Assembly (NCBI GenBank): GCA_964449465.1 | Contig: CAYVBK010000001.1 | Location: 1 to 64,000 of the forward strand | DNA length: 64,000 nucleotides | Source of the DNA: CAYRXM01 sp964449465 | GTDB taxonomy: Bacteria > Chloroflexota > Anaerolineae > JAFGEY01 | Direction of reading: 5' to 3' | Shown here: piece by piece, positions 44,190-53,255 of the stretch | How the letters are laid out: each line of letters opens with the position of its first letter | Position numbering within the stretch: the first letter of the stretch is position 1 | Position numbers and translations under genes: made by a program | Notes under the pieces: model-generated | Told to the model about the DNA's origin: nothing | Database searches by the model: none | The model's input: the letters and a program-made list of their open reading frames with translations, nothing else

Positions 44190-45020
44190 ATGGGCGATGT
44201 AGAGCAAATAAAGACAGATCGCCAGGATGAACTGGAGGCCAGGATTGCCGAATTGGGCAGTGTGGTGGTGGCCTTTTCCGGCGGAGTGGACAGCACCTTG
44301 CTGCTGGCTCTGTGCGTGGAGGTGCTGGGGCGCGAGCGAGTGTTGGCGGTGACGGTGGAAGCGGCCATCCATCCAACGATCGAACGTGGGCGGGCGGCCG
44401 AACTGGCGGCGCAGATCGGCGCGCGGCACCTCGTCGTTGACTCGGATATCCTTTCTGACCCCGAATTCAATGTCAACTCGCCGCAGCGGTGCTATGTTTG
44501 CAAGCGCAGCATCATGCGCCAGTTGAGAGAAATTGCCGTTGCAGAAGGTTTGAAACACATCGTTCACGGCGCCAATGTGGACGATCTGGGAGATTTCAGG
44601 CCCGGCACACGGGCAGCCCAAGAAGCCGGGGCGCGGGCGCCGTTGATGGAAGCCGGTTGGAGCAAGGCCGACATTCGGGCACTGTCCAAGGAAATGGGCC
44701 TGCCCACCTGGGACACGCCTTCGATGGCTTGCCTGGCTTCGCGGTTTCCCTATGGCACAGCGCTGAATGCCGAGGGGCTGGCGCGGGTGGATGCGGCCGA
44801 GAATTTCTTGCGCCAAACGTTCGGCCTCAGACAACTGCGGGTGCGCGATCACAGCCCCATTGCTCGCATCGAGGTGCCGGAGGCAGATATAGAGCGGTTG
44901 GTGGCTGCCGAGGCACGAGTGCAGATCGTGGCAAAATTCAAAGAACTTGGTTATACATATATTGTTCTAGATTTAGATGGATTTCGTAGCGGCAGCCTGA
45001 ATCAGGTACTGAGAAGGTGA
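44190..45020 (+). CDS. larE: Nickel-pincer cofactor sulfur transferase LarE
   Basis: 276 residues of the PP-loop family: VAFSGGVDSTLLLALC and the catalytic region PSMACLASRFPYGT. A CYVC pair and the CLASR cysteine together give a three-cysteine set, which suggests a cluster-type LarE. It sulfurates the pyridinium bis-carboxylate precursor. Starts 16 bp after the lipoprotein. larB and larC follow, with two genes between. Confidence 0.9.
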   Translation: MGDVEQIKTDRQDELEARIAELGSVVVAFSGGVDSTLLLALCVEVLGRERVLAVTVEAAIHPTIERGRAAELAAQIGARHLVVDSDILSDPEFNVNSPQRCYVCKRSIMRQLREIAVAEGLKHIVHGANVDDLGDFRPGTRAAQEAGARAPLMEAGWSKADIRALSKEMGLPTWDTPSMACLASRFPYGTALNAEGLARVDAAENFLRQTFGLRQLRVRDHSPIARIEVPEADIERLVAAEARVQIVAKFKELGYTYIVLDLDGFRSGSLNQVLRR

Positions 45021-45029
45021 AAGTTCAAG

Positions 45030-45512
45030 ATGACCGATCAACACAAGCCGGCCGCCGGACGATATGACCTGATCTTTGTTCTCATCGGCGCATTGGCGAG
45101 CTATGTTTTTTGCATCTCCACAGTTGTTATATGTTCACAAACCTTTTTCTTTAATTATTATTTTATACCCAACTCGGCCAACGAGCGATTTATTCATCTG
45201 GCCATTGATGCCGTGATCGGCCAAGACGAAACCTTGTTGTCAACAATTAGCAGTAGCGAGGCAAGGAATGTTCTATTTGACCATCGAGCCGAAATAGCCG
45301 AGAACTATACGATCCAGGTTTACGATACGTTTTGGTCAGAGTATTATTATTATGTTGATTTTGAAACTGGCAGCAGATTCTCTTTTATACTTTTAGGACA
45401 TTGGCGTCAGACCCACGATTCCGAGATAACCGACCAAGATGTGCTGCAAAACACTCATCTGGATCGGGTAGAGTATTTAGGCCGAGTGAAAGATGGATCA
45501 TCCATTGAATAG
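45030..45512 (+). CDS. Hypothetical single-helix membrane protein
   Basis: 160 residues, one N-terminal membrane helix (about 13-35: LIFVLIGALASYVFC...) and an aromatic-rich outer domain with YYYY-type clusters. The gene is more AT-rich than neighbours. Its end overlaps the next gene by 20 bp. No family recognised. Confidence 0.65.
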   Translation: MTDQHKPAAGRYDLIFVLIGALASYVFCISTVVICSQTFFFNYYFIPNSANERFIHLAIDAVIGQDETLLSTISSSEARNVLFDHRAEIAENYTIQVYDTFWSEYYYYVDFETGSRFSFILLGHWRQTHDSEITDQDVLQNTHLDRVEYLGRVKDGSSIE

Positions 45513-46383
45513 GCAGCGTTTCAAGCGTATGTTGTGGGCGGGCTTGCTGCTGGGCGCCGCGGCTGCGGCGATAGGGGTGTTTTTCTTGCGACGGCCACCC
45601 CGTTCGGATCGGATGGCAGAATTGTTTGAGGGTGTCGTGTACGAACGATGGTCTCGCTCTGCGCCGCGCCCGCTTATGATTCACCTGATTAAAATAGACC
45701 TCGAATCTACGACCGGTTTGATCGTCACCCCTGGCGATGTCTCGCAAGGCATGGAGGTGACGGCACGCACCACATCAGCTTTTGCCCGTCAGGTGGGCGC
45801 ACAGGTGGCCATCAACGGCAGCTTTTTCGAGCCGTTCGAGCCCGGCCGATTTCTATGGGATTATTATCCACACGTCGGCGATCCGGTGGATGTGATCGGC
45901 CTGGCTGTATCTGACAGGCAGGTCTATTCTGACCACGATCCCCGCTACCCTGCGTTTTGTGTGTTGGCTCAGCGCGCCGAGATTCGACCAACGGCCTGTC
46001 CGACCAATACCCTTCAGGCCTTGGCCGGCCGCCCGATGCTGGTTCAAGATGGTCATTCGCTCGTTCAGCACCTTGTGGATGAGCCAGAGCCGCGCACAGT
46101 CGTGGCTATAGACGCGACCGGACAAACGATCTGGTTCATCGTGATAGACGGCCGTCAGCCGGACTACAGCGAAGGTGCCACCCTGGCCGAATTGGCCAAC
46201 ATTGCTATGGAGGTCGGCGCCGACCGCGCCCTCAACCTGGACGGTGGCGGGTCCAGCGCGCTGGTTTTCCAGGATCGCCATCGGGTGCGGCTGTTGAATG
46301 CACCGGTTCACAAGCGTATCCCTATGTGGGAGCGACCGGTGGCCAACCATCTGGGTGTCTATGCCCGGCCTCTGACTGAATAA
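45493..46383 (+). CDS. Phosphodiester glycosidase (NAGPA-domain) family protein
   Basis: 296 residues: N-terminal membrane helix (about 13-32) and an outer NAGPA-type domain with AINGSFFEP, and the diagnostic RALNLDGGGSSALVFQ near the end. This family includes N-acetylglucosamine-1-phosphodiester alpha-N-acetylglucosaminidase relatives. It sits between larE and larB, an odd place for a glycosidase. Substrate not known. Confidence 0.85.
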   Translation: MDHPLNRQRFKRMLWAGLLLGAAAAAIGVFFLRRPPRSDRMAELFEGVVYERWSRSAPRPLMIHLIKIDLESTTGLIVTPGDVSQGMEVTARTTSAFARQVGAQVAINGSFFEPFEPGRFLWDYYPHVGDPVDVIGLAVSDRQVYSDHDPRYPAFCVLAQRAEIRPTACPTNTLQALAGRPMLVQDGHSLVQHLVDEPEPRTVVAIDATGQTIWFIVIDGRQPDYSEGATLAELANIAMEVGADRALNLDGGGSSALVFQDRHRVRLLNAPVHKRIPMWERPVANHLGVYARPLTE

Positions 46384-46401
46384 TGGATGGTATGAGTAGA
46401 T

Positions 46402-47124
46402 ATGGGAGAAGGGATGGAAACAAACCATTTTGTCACCCCCGATTTTGATCGCGTGCGGCGCAAAGGCGTGCCGGAGGTGATTCTGGCCGAGGGCAAGACG
46501 CTGGAACACGCGATCAAGATCACCGGCATTTTTCTAGAGCGCAACGGGCGAGCCATCCTCAGCCGCGTGTCGGCCGACCTGGAACTGCTGCTGCACGCCG
46601 AGTTTGATCCCCTTGCCGCATTCGAGTGGTATCCTTCGGCGCACGGCGCAGTATTGAGTGTGCCGGGCTTTCGCCGCCCACAGACCGACGGGCGGGTGGG
46701 TATCCTCACCGCCGGCACCTCGGATGTGCCGGCCGCCGAAGAAGCGGCTATGCTGTGCAAAGAGATGGGTTGTCAGGTGTATACGACCTTTGATGTGGGA
46801 GTGGCCGGCCTGCACCGTCTGTTCGATCCGCTGCGCAAAATGCTGGAAGAACATCGCGTTGATGTGCTGATTGTCGCTGCCGGCATGGACGGGGCCTTGC
46901 CTTCGGTGGTTTCGGGGCTGGCCGATGTGCCGGTGATCGGCCTGCCGACCAGAGTGGGCTATGGGTTGGGCGGCGAGGGTGTGGCTGCCTTGTATGCCAT
47001 GCTGCAAACCTGCGCGCCGGGCATGGCGGTGGTCAATATCGGCAACGGCATTGGCGCAGGGGCGATGGCTGGCCTGATCGCCAACCGCATGGCCGCCGCG
47101 CGCAGTAAAAGTCAGGATCATTGA
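46402..47124 (+). CDS. larB: Nickel-pincer cofactor biosynthesis carboxylase LarB
   Basis: 240 residues, PurE-related: GVGYGLGGEGVAAL and the substrate loop VAAGMDGALPSVVSGLADVPVIG. LarB carboxylates and hydrolyses nicotinate adenine dinucleotide to start cofactor synthesis. N-terminal part contains the conserved VILAEGKT. Directly precedes larC. Confidence 0.92.
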   Translation: MGEGMETNHFVTPDFDRVRRKGVPEVILAEGKTLEHAIKITGIFLERNGRAILSRVSADLELLLHAEFDPLAAFEWYPSAHGAVLSVPGFRRPQTDGRVGILTAGTSDVPAAEEAAMLCKEMGCQVYTTFDVGVAGLHRLFDPLRKMLEEHRVDVLIVAAGMDGALPSVVSGLADVPVIGLPTRVGYGLGGEGVAALYAMLQTCAPGMAVVNIGNGIGAGAMAGLIANRMAAARSKSQDH

Positions 47125-47150
47125 GAAAATAGAAAGGCGTTTGAGGACAA

Positions 47151-48470
47151 ATGGGGCATTTGCACGAACATTCAAGCCACGATCATGCGCATCCACACGA
47201 GCATCCGCATGACCATGACCATCCGCACAATCATGTGCACGAGTATGAGCCTGTCTCAGATGGACGCCCTGACCATGCCGTAGGGCGATCCTTGCACGGC
47301 AACCGGGTGTTGTATGTAGACTGTTTTGCCGGCGTCAGCGGCGATATGCTGCTGGGTGCGCTGCTGGATGTGGGGCTAGACCTGGATGCGCTGCGCGCCG
47401 CGCTGGGTCAGATGGCCCTGGACGGCTATGAGCTAGAGGCGCAGCGCATCACCAGTCACGGCCTCACCGGCACGCGGCTGCACGTTCACGACACATTGCA
47501 GGCTTACCCGGCCCGCCATTTGCACGATATTTATCACCTGATCTTTGACAGCGCGCTGCCTGATAATATAAAACGTCAAAGTATGGCCGTGATCGAGCGG
47601 CTGGGGCGAGCCGAGGCTGAGGTGCACGGCATTCCGCTGGAACAGGTGCATTTTCACGAGATCGGCGCGGTAGACACGATGGTGGACGTGGTGGGTTTTG
47701 TGGCCGGCCTGGACATTTTGGGCATCGAGCAGGTCTATGCTTCGTCCATTCCGCTGGGCGGCGGCACTATGGAGATGGCGCACGGGCGGTTTCCTCTGCC
47801 GGCGCCGGCCACCCTGGCCCTGCTGGCCGGCGTCAACGCTCCGACAGTGCCACACCCGGCCCAAAGCGAAATTGTCACGCCGACCGGTGCTGCGCTATTG
47901 GCGCAACTGGCCGCCTTTGACCGCCCGCCGATGCGGGTTGAGCGAATCGGCTATGGCCTGGGCAGCAAAGAGTTTCCCTGGCCCAATGCCGTGCGCCTGT
48001 GGCTGGGGCAGCGTGAACCGCTTGAACATCACCAGCAAGATCACGTGGTCGAACTGGAATGTAATCTCGATGACGTGACCGGTGAAACGTTGGGATACAC
48101 AATGGAACGCTTGTTTGCGCAAGGCGCTCTGGATGTGTGGTTTACGCCGATTCAGATGAAAAAGAACCGCCCCGGCGTGCTGCTGTCGGTGTTGGCGCCG
48201 CTAGACCGCGCCGATGAACTATCGCTGCTAGTGTTGCGCGAAACTACCACATTGGGCGTGCGCACGTTTCCACCCATGCACCGCATCAAGGCCGACCGGC
48301 GCATGGGGCAGGTGCAGACGCCCTGGGGGACGGTGCAGGTCAAAGAGAAATGGTTGGGCGATCAGCGATTGTCGGTCTCGCCGGAATATGAAGACTGCGC
48401 CCGGCTGGCCCGCGAATCGGGCGAGCCGATCATGCGGGTGATGAACGCGGCGATGCGGGCAGGGGAATGA
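47151..48470 (+). CDS. larC: Nickel insertion protein LarC with His-rich N-terminus
   Basis: 439 residues. The core begins at YVDCFAGVSGDMLLGALLDVG and covers both LarC1 and LarC2 parts in a single chain, no frameshift needed. The first ~34 residues are a His/Asp-rich metal-binding extension (about 14 histidines among residues 3-32), like Ni-storage tails on HypB. It inserts Ni into the pincer nucleotide. Followed by a GT2 gene with 4-bp overlap. Confidence 0.93.
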   Translation: MGHLHEHSSHDHAHPHEHPHDHDHPHNHVHEYEPVSDGRPDHAVGRSLHGNRVLYVDCFAGVSGDMLLGALLDVGLDLDALRAALGQMALDGYELEAQRITSHGLTGTRLHVHDTLQAYPARHLHDIYHLIFDSALPDNIKRQSMAVIERLGRAEAEVHGIPLEQVHFHEIGAVDTMVDVVGFVAGLDILGIEQVYASSIPLGGGTMEMAHGRFPLPAPATLALLAGVNAPTVPHPAQSEIVTPTGAALLAQLAAFDRPPMRVERIGYGLGSKEFPWPNAVRLWLGQREPLEHHQQDHVVELECNLDDVTGETLGYTMERLFAQGALDVWFTPIQMKKNRPGVLLSVLAPLDRADELSLLVLRETTTLGVRTFPPMHRIKADRRMGQVQTPWGTVQVKEKWLGDQRLSVSPEYEDCARLARESGEPIMRVMNAAMRAGE

Positions 48471-49465
48471 GTGAACTCGATCTGGCTGTTGTCATTGTCA
48501 ACTGGAATGTGCGCGATCTGCTGATCGCCTGCCTGGGGTCTGTGTCAGAGGCTATCGAAGTAGCCGGCCTGCGCGGCGAGGTTTGGGTGGTAGACAATGC
48601 CTCGACCGATGGCAGTGCCGAGTTGCTGCGCACCTGGTTTCCCTCGGTGCATCTGATCGCCAGCCCGCTGAATTTGGGCTTTGCCGGCGGCAACAATCTG
48701 GCTCTGCGTGAGATCGGGTTTGATGTGCCGATGCCGGATGGCGCGCCGGGCGGCGCACCGCCCATGACCGACCAAGACGGGCTGCTGCCGCGCTTTGTGT
48801 TGCTGCTCAACCCCGATACGCTAGTGCGCGAAGATGCTCCAGCTATATTGATGCATTTTATGGCTCAAAACCACCGGGTTGGCGTCTGCGGGCCGCGTCT
48901 GGTGTACGGCGACGGCCGTTTTCAACACTCGGCCTATCGTTTTCCCTCTCTGGCGCAAATTTTTTTGGATTTTTGGCCGCTCAACTGGCGGTTGACCGAC
49001 TCATTTGTGAACGGTCGTTATCCTCGCCGGCTGTACGAGGATGGACAGCCCTTTGCCGTTGACCATCCGCTGGGTGCAGCAATGCTGTTTCGGCGTGAGG
49101 TAATCGAGCAGAGCGGCGGATTTGACCTGGATTATCGCATGTATGTCGAAGAGATTGATTGGTGCATGCGCATCAAGCGGACCGGTTGGCAGATTTTTTG
49201 CGTGCCGGCGGCCGAGATCGTTCACTATGAGGGGCAAAGCACCCGCCAGGCACGGCCGCAGATGGTGGTTGCCTTGTGGCGCAGCCGTTACATCTTGTTT
49301 CGCAAGCATTACGGGCCACTCTATTGTTGGGCGGCGCGGCGGCTGATCCGCGCCGGTATGCGCAGCAAAATCCGCCAGGCGCATCGAGCCTTACAGCGCG
49401 GCGAGTTGAGCCAGGCCGACGCTCTGGCCTTGATCGAGGCCTATCGGCAGGTTATGGCAATGTAA
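48467..49465 (+). CDS. GT2-family glycosyltransferase
   Basis: 332 residues with GT-A motifs: VVIVNWNVRDLL start, VVDNASTDGSAELL, and a nucleotide-sugar-binding LLNPDTLVREDAP (DxD-like). A C-terminal amphipathic part. Rhamnosyl/polysaccharide type transferase. Overlaps larC; role unrelated to nickel probably. Confidence 0.9.
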   Translation: MSELDLAVVIVNWNVRDLLIACLGSVSEAIEVAGLRGEVWVVDNASTDGSAELLRTWFPSVHLIASPLNLGFAGGNNLALREIGFDVPMPDGAPGGAPPMTDQDGLLPRFVLLLNPDTLVREDAPAILMHFMAQNHRVGVCGPRLVYGDGRFQHSAYRFPSLAQIFLDFWPLNWRLTDSFVNGRYPRRLYEDGQPFAVDHPLGAAMLFRREVIEQSGGFDLDYRMYVEEIDWCMRIKRTGWQIFCVPAAEIVHYEGQSTRQARPQMVVALWRSRYILFRKHYGPLYCWAARRLIRAGMRSKIRQAHRALQRGELSQADALALIEAYRQVMAM

Positions 49466-49529
49466 GGTAGGGGCGAGGCTTGCCCTCGCCCTGTGGCAGA
49501 TGCAAGATCAGACCTGAGTCATAGACGTG

Positions 49530-49575
49530 CAGACGACTGCCTTGATATAATTCAAGACAGTCGTCTGTTTTTTTG
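49530..49575. terminator. Terminator after the lar/GT2 operon
   Basis: CAGACGACTG pairs with CAGTCGTCTG, inner CTTGA/TCAAG, followed by seven T's. Another hairpin, GGGGCGAGG-CTTG-CCCTCGCCC, at 49472-49493 lies just upstream without a T-run. The next gene's GGAGG starts right after the T's. Confidence 0.9.
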
Positions 49576-49586
49576 AGGAGGTCAAA

Positions 49587-50207
49587 ATGAAAGTCTTGGG
49601 AATTTCGCTGCTTGTTTTGGTATTGATCACCGCCTGTACAACGCCCTTGCCCGTGTCACAGACACCCGCGTCACAGACACCCGCGTCACAGACACCCGTG
49701 TCTTGCGATCTGACGCCGGTGGTGCCGCCTACACTCGCCCCCAATCCCGGCTATGCCATGCTAGACCCATCTACTGGCCTGCACGTCACTGGCGATCCAA
49801 TCGTCATCAGCCCGATCACCTATCGGCTAGAGGTGGTGGGGCAGGTGGAAACCCCGCTGAGCCTGAGCTATGACGAACTGCGCTGCATGCAGCGGGTGGA
49901 GCTGCGCTGCCTGCTCAACTGCCCCGGTTTTTTCCAGGACGAGGCCACCTGGGCCGGTGTGCCTTTGCAAGATGTGTTGACGCGGGCCGGGGCCAAGGCC
50001 AATCCCACTGCGCTCAAGCTGCACAGCGCGGATGGCTATGTCACCACCGTGCGCCCCGATGTGTTGCAAGACCCCGACAATATGCTGGCCTACGAGTGGG
50101 AAGGTCAGCCGCTGCCGATCTTGCATGGGTTTCCGCTGCGGGCGGTCTTTCCGTCGGCCGATGGCGGCATTTGGGCCAAGTGGCTGGTCAAGATTGAGGT
50201 GTATTGA
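49587..50207 (+). CDS. SUOX/YedY-like molybdopterin-binding lipoprotein
   Basis: 206 residues. Signal peptide with lipobox LITAC, then a threonine/proline linker made by three 15-nt repeats (SQTPA units). The rest is an oxidoreductase molybdopterin-binding fold: ELRCLLNCPGFF with a candidate molybdenum-ligand cysteine, AGVPLQDVLTRAGA, and the heme/dimer-type ending GIWAKWLVKIEV. A minimal sulfite-oxidase-like enzyme on the outer face. Redox partner unknown. Confidence 0.82.
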   Translation: MKVLGISLLVLVLITACTTPLPVSQTPASQTPASQTPVSCDLTPVVPPTLAPNPGYAMLDPSTGLHVTGDPIVISPITYRLEVVGQVETPLSLSYDELRCMQRVELRCLLNCPGFFQDEATWAGVPLQDVLTRAGAKANPTALKLHSADGYVTTVRPDVLQDPDNMLAYEWEGQPLPILHGFPLRAVFPSADGGIWAKWLVKIEVY

Positions 50208-50221
50208 ACTGCGCCCGACAT

Positions 50222-51880
50222 TTATTCACTGCGCGGCGGTTCGGGGCGCAGCGGAATGCCCAGACTGTCGGCCAGAGCCAACACCTGGGCCAAAAACTGG
50301 CTCAGGGCATCAAATCCACCGCCACCGGTTTGCAGCACCTTGAGTTCGTGAATTTCGGGCATGCCGGCCACCAGATCGGGCAATTTTTCAATCAGCCGGC
50401 CAGACAGGTCGCTGCGGCTGATCATGTTGCGGATTTTTTGGCGCAGCCCTTCGATTTCCACTTCCTGGCCGAGCATGGCTGCCTTGACCCGATTGGCCGC
50501 CTCTTCCAGATCGAGTTTGAGTTGGGCGTCCATCTTGTGCCGGGCCAGTTCGGATTGCAAGGCCTGGGTTTGCAGGCGATCTCGTTGCTCTTGTTCGGCC
50601 AGCTTCAACTCGAATTCCTGGCGACGCAGGGTCAGGTCTCGTTCCATTTGGGCTTGGGTGGCCTCAAATTCGGCCTGTGCCTGGCGGGACTGCTCGGCCA
50701 GTTCGCGCAAAATCTGTTCGACTTGCAAGGCTTTTTGCTGCGCGGCGGCATCGGCGTCCAGGCGGGTCTGCTCAATGGCTTTTTCTTGCTCGCGGCGCAT
50801 AGCCTCCAGCAAAGCAGTTTGGCGGGTTTGCGCTTCTTGCAGAGCCAACCGCTGTTCCGATTCACGGCGGGTCAGGGTGGTTTGTTCTTCCAACTGGATT
50901 TTCCGCCGCAGCGATTCTTGTTCCTGGGTGAACCGCGTCGCCTCTTCGCTCACCCGAATCTGCGCTGCCTCGGTTTGTTTGCTCTGCTGGATGCGCTCGA
51001 TCTCGACCATCGTCTCAGCCTGGCGCGTCTCGGACAGGCGGCGGGTTTCCAGTTCTTTTTGGTGGATTTCGTCCTGAGTGGCCAGCAGGCTGATGCGGGC
51101 CATCTTGTCTTTTTCATAGCGAAACGGCGCCTGCAAGTTTTCCCACAGTCGCTTGGAGCTGACATAGGCCTCTTTGATTTGCACGGTGACGATCTTGATG
51201 CCCAACCCCTCGTCTCCGCCCTGCTCACGCCCTTCAGCCACCGCCTTGAGACGGGTGGTCAGTTCTTCGATCACCGGCTCTTTGTCGGTCAGCACCTCTT
51301 CTACGCTCATCGTAGCAATTTTGTCTTTGATTGCCGCTTCGGCCTGCTCGCGCAATTGGGCGTTGACGATGCCCAACGGATCGTGGGTATCGGAAAAATC
51401 GAGTTTGCGGTAGGCCACCCCAAAGTTATCAATCTGCCATTGCACATAGGCTAACACATTGATGCCCTGTTTTTCCTTGCTGATACAGTTGGCGACCACG
51501 CCGATGGTCTGCATGGCGGCCGGCACCACCAGGTAGGCGTCGGTGTAGGGGTTGTAGCCGAAGGATAGCCCCAGCCCCAGCGTGACGGGCTGCTTTTTGC
51601 CGGCGCGTGTATGCACCACATAGGCGTTGGGCGGCACGATCACCCGTCGCCAGAACATAAAGCCGGTTTCGCGCACGCGGATGGGTTCTTTTTCCAGTTG
51701 CAGCTCTTCCGAAGTTTTGAGCAAAGGCGGCGGGGCGGCGGGCGACGGGGCGGCGGAGGCAGAGCGGACTCGAAATTCTGCCGAGGCTCGTTCTTCTTCC
51801 ATGTCGCCAGTCTGAACGGCTTGCTGAGGAATGACGTTTTGTTCCATAAAAATGTTGGCGGCGGCCTGACGTTTTTGCAT
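50222..51880 (-). CDS. SPFH (band 7) protein with long coiled coil
   Basis: 552 residues. N-terminal Ala/Pro-rich segment, an SPFH-like domain (VIVPPNAYVVHTRAGKK, ...VLAYVQWQIDNFGVAYRKLDF, QLREQAEAAIKDKIATMSVEEVLTDKEPVIEELT) and a long coiled coil rich in Glu/Gln/Arg (about 280-500). No clear membrane helix, unlike most flotillins. A C-terminal LAD/ALADSLGIPL tail. RBS GGGAGG. Probably a scaffold; it lies downstream of the three antiporter-like genes on the same strand. Confidence 0.85.
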   Translation of the reverse strand: MQKRQAAANIFMEQNVIPQQAVQTGDMEEERASAEFRVRSASAAPSPAAPPPLLKTSEELQLEKEPIRVRETGFMFWRRVIVPPNAYVVHTRAGKKQPVTLGLGLSFGYNPYTDAYLVVPAAMQTIGVVANCISKEKQGINVLAYVQWQIDNFGVAYRKLDFSDTHDPLGIVNAQLREQAEAAIKDKIATMSVEEVLTDKEPVIEELTTRLKAVAEGREQGGDEGLGIKIVTVQIKEAYVSSKRLWENLQAPFRYEKDKMARISLLATQDEIHQKELETRRLSETRQAETMVEIERIQQSKQTEAAQIRVSEEATRFTQEQESLRRKIQLEEQTTLTRRESEQRLALQEAQTRQTALLEAMRREQEKAIEQTRLDADAAAQQKALQVEQILRELAEQSRQAQAEFEATQAQMERDLTLRRQEFELKLAEQEQRDRLQTQALQSELARHKMDAQLKLDLEEAANRVKAAMLGQEVEIEGLRQKIRNMISRSDLSGRLIEKLPDLVAGMPEIHELKVLQTGGGGFDALSQFLAQVLALADSLGIPLRPEPPRSE

Positions 51881-51928
51881 ATCAACCTCCCAAGCAAAAA
51901 GAAATTGAATTTTTTCAATGGACTCTTT

Positions 51929-53254
51929 TCAAATGAAACGAGCCAGCCAGTTCCAGACGGATTCGCCGGCCAGCCCGCCGATGATCAGGGCGGCGGCGGC
52001 GCTGAGGGCGATCAGTGACCGTTCCAGAGGGGGTGTGTCGGGCGACAGGTGCGATGGCCGGAATGTGTGGAACAGCCATTGGCCGGTCATCAGCCAGGCG
52101 CATGCCTGGTTGAGCCATAACACGGCGGCCATCTCGACATGTGCAACCGCGGACGCCCACAGGCCCAAGACAGCCATTCCACCCATCAGTGGAGGCAGCC
52201 CGGCCAGGCTGAGCAGCCCCACGATGGCAGCGGCCCTCATCCACCAGGCCGGTCGCTCTGACGCAAGCGGCCGGGCGGCCCACAGGCACAACAGGCTCAG
52301 CGTGGCCGCGATCAGCCCGTAGAACAACACCGGCGAATTGGCCGGGGCCAATCCCCATAGAGTCAACAGCATGCCGACCTGTGCCGCCGTCAGGTCAGAC
52401 AGAGCGAGTTGCGCCGGGTGGCGAGCATGTTGGCGCAGGGCCGCCAGATAACTCATCTCGGCAAGCACCGCGCCCCCCAACGCCATCCAGCCGCGCCACG
52501 CTTCCGGCCAGGCCGGCCCCAGCCGGATGAGAACGGCCAGCATCGCCCCGACCTGCATCCAGGCATCGGGCCAGGCCTCAGGCAGGGAGAGTGGCGAGTG
52601 GATCAGAGCGGCAATCCATGGCGCGACCAGGCCAACGGCGATCAACCCTATGCTCAAAACGACCATAGGGTTGGCGGCGGCGTCTGGAGCATGAAATCTT
52701 TGCACAATGATGGGCAAAGACAGACTGCCGGCCGTCCCGTAGAGCAAGGCCAGCCCCAATAGCAGACAGGCCAGCCCCGCGCCGGAGGCGATCAGGCGGC
52801 TCCAGGCCAAACGTAGGTCGGCCCAGGCGATGGAAACCAGGTGCAGTGTGACCAGGCCGATGGTCAATGGCAAGAGGTGCGTGGATTGAGCCACGATCAG
52901 CGCGCCGGCGGCCTGGAGCAGGGTTAACGCATCGTCGGCGTTGTCGGTGGGAGCATGACGATCCTGCACGGCCTGCCCCAGCCGGGTCAACACGATGATG
53001 CTGCCGATTCCGCAGAAAAACAGGCTCCACAAGGCAGCGGGTCCGTCGCCGGTCAACATCTCGGGGGCAACAGTTTTTTTGCTGCTCAGGGCGATGAGCA
53101 TGAGCAAAGGAGCCGCGGTTAGGGCGGTCATGGACAGCCAGGCCACGATCTGCCGATAGACCCTTCGCAGGTCTAGCAACAAGATGCCGGCCGCCATTCC
53201 GACCAGCATCAAACCAGGAGCCAGCACTGTCATGTTCCATGCACCCATGTTCAC
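51929..53254 (-). CDS. NuoN-like membrane protein (complex I antiporter family)
   Basis: 441 residues, about 12-14 hydrophobic helices. GLLSLAGLPPLMGG is the family C-terminal loop motif, and order after NuoM-like gene supports NuoN. The lysine/glutamate residues that pump protons in NuoN are hard to find: the helix before the loop reads VGAMLAVLIRLGPAW rather than carrying the usual Lys. It starts with GTG right after the NuoM-like stop. No other Nuo subunit is near. Confidence 0.75.
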   Translation of the reverse strand: MNMGAWNMTVLAPGLMLVGMAAGILLLDLRRVYRQIVAWLSMTALTAAPLLMLIALSSKKTVAPEMLTGDGPAALWSLFFCGIGSIIVLTRLGQAVQDRHAPTDNADDALTLLQAAGALIVAQSTHLLPLTIGLVTLHLVSIAWADLRLAWSRLIASGAGLACLLLGLALLYGTAGSLSLPIIVQRFHAPDAAANPMVVLSIGLIAVGLVAPWIAALIHSPLSLPEAWPDAWMQVGAMLAVLIRLGPAWPEAWRGWMALGGAVLAEMSYLAALRQHARHPAQLALSDLTAAQVGMLLTLWGLAPANSPVLFYGLIAATLSLLCLWAARPLASERPAWWMRAAAIVGLLSLAGLPPLMGGMAVLGLWASAVAHVEMAAVLWLNQACAWLMTGQWLFHTFRPSHLSPDTPPLERSLIALSAAAALIIGGLAGESVWNWLARFI

Positions 53255-53255
53255 C

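Noticed and set aside
49665..49715. Possible CRISPR-like repeat
   Set aside because: It is a 15-nt in-frame tandem repeat in a coding linker, with no spacers and no cas genes in the window.
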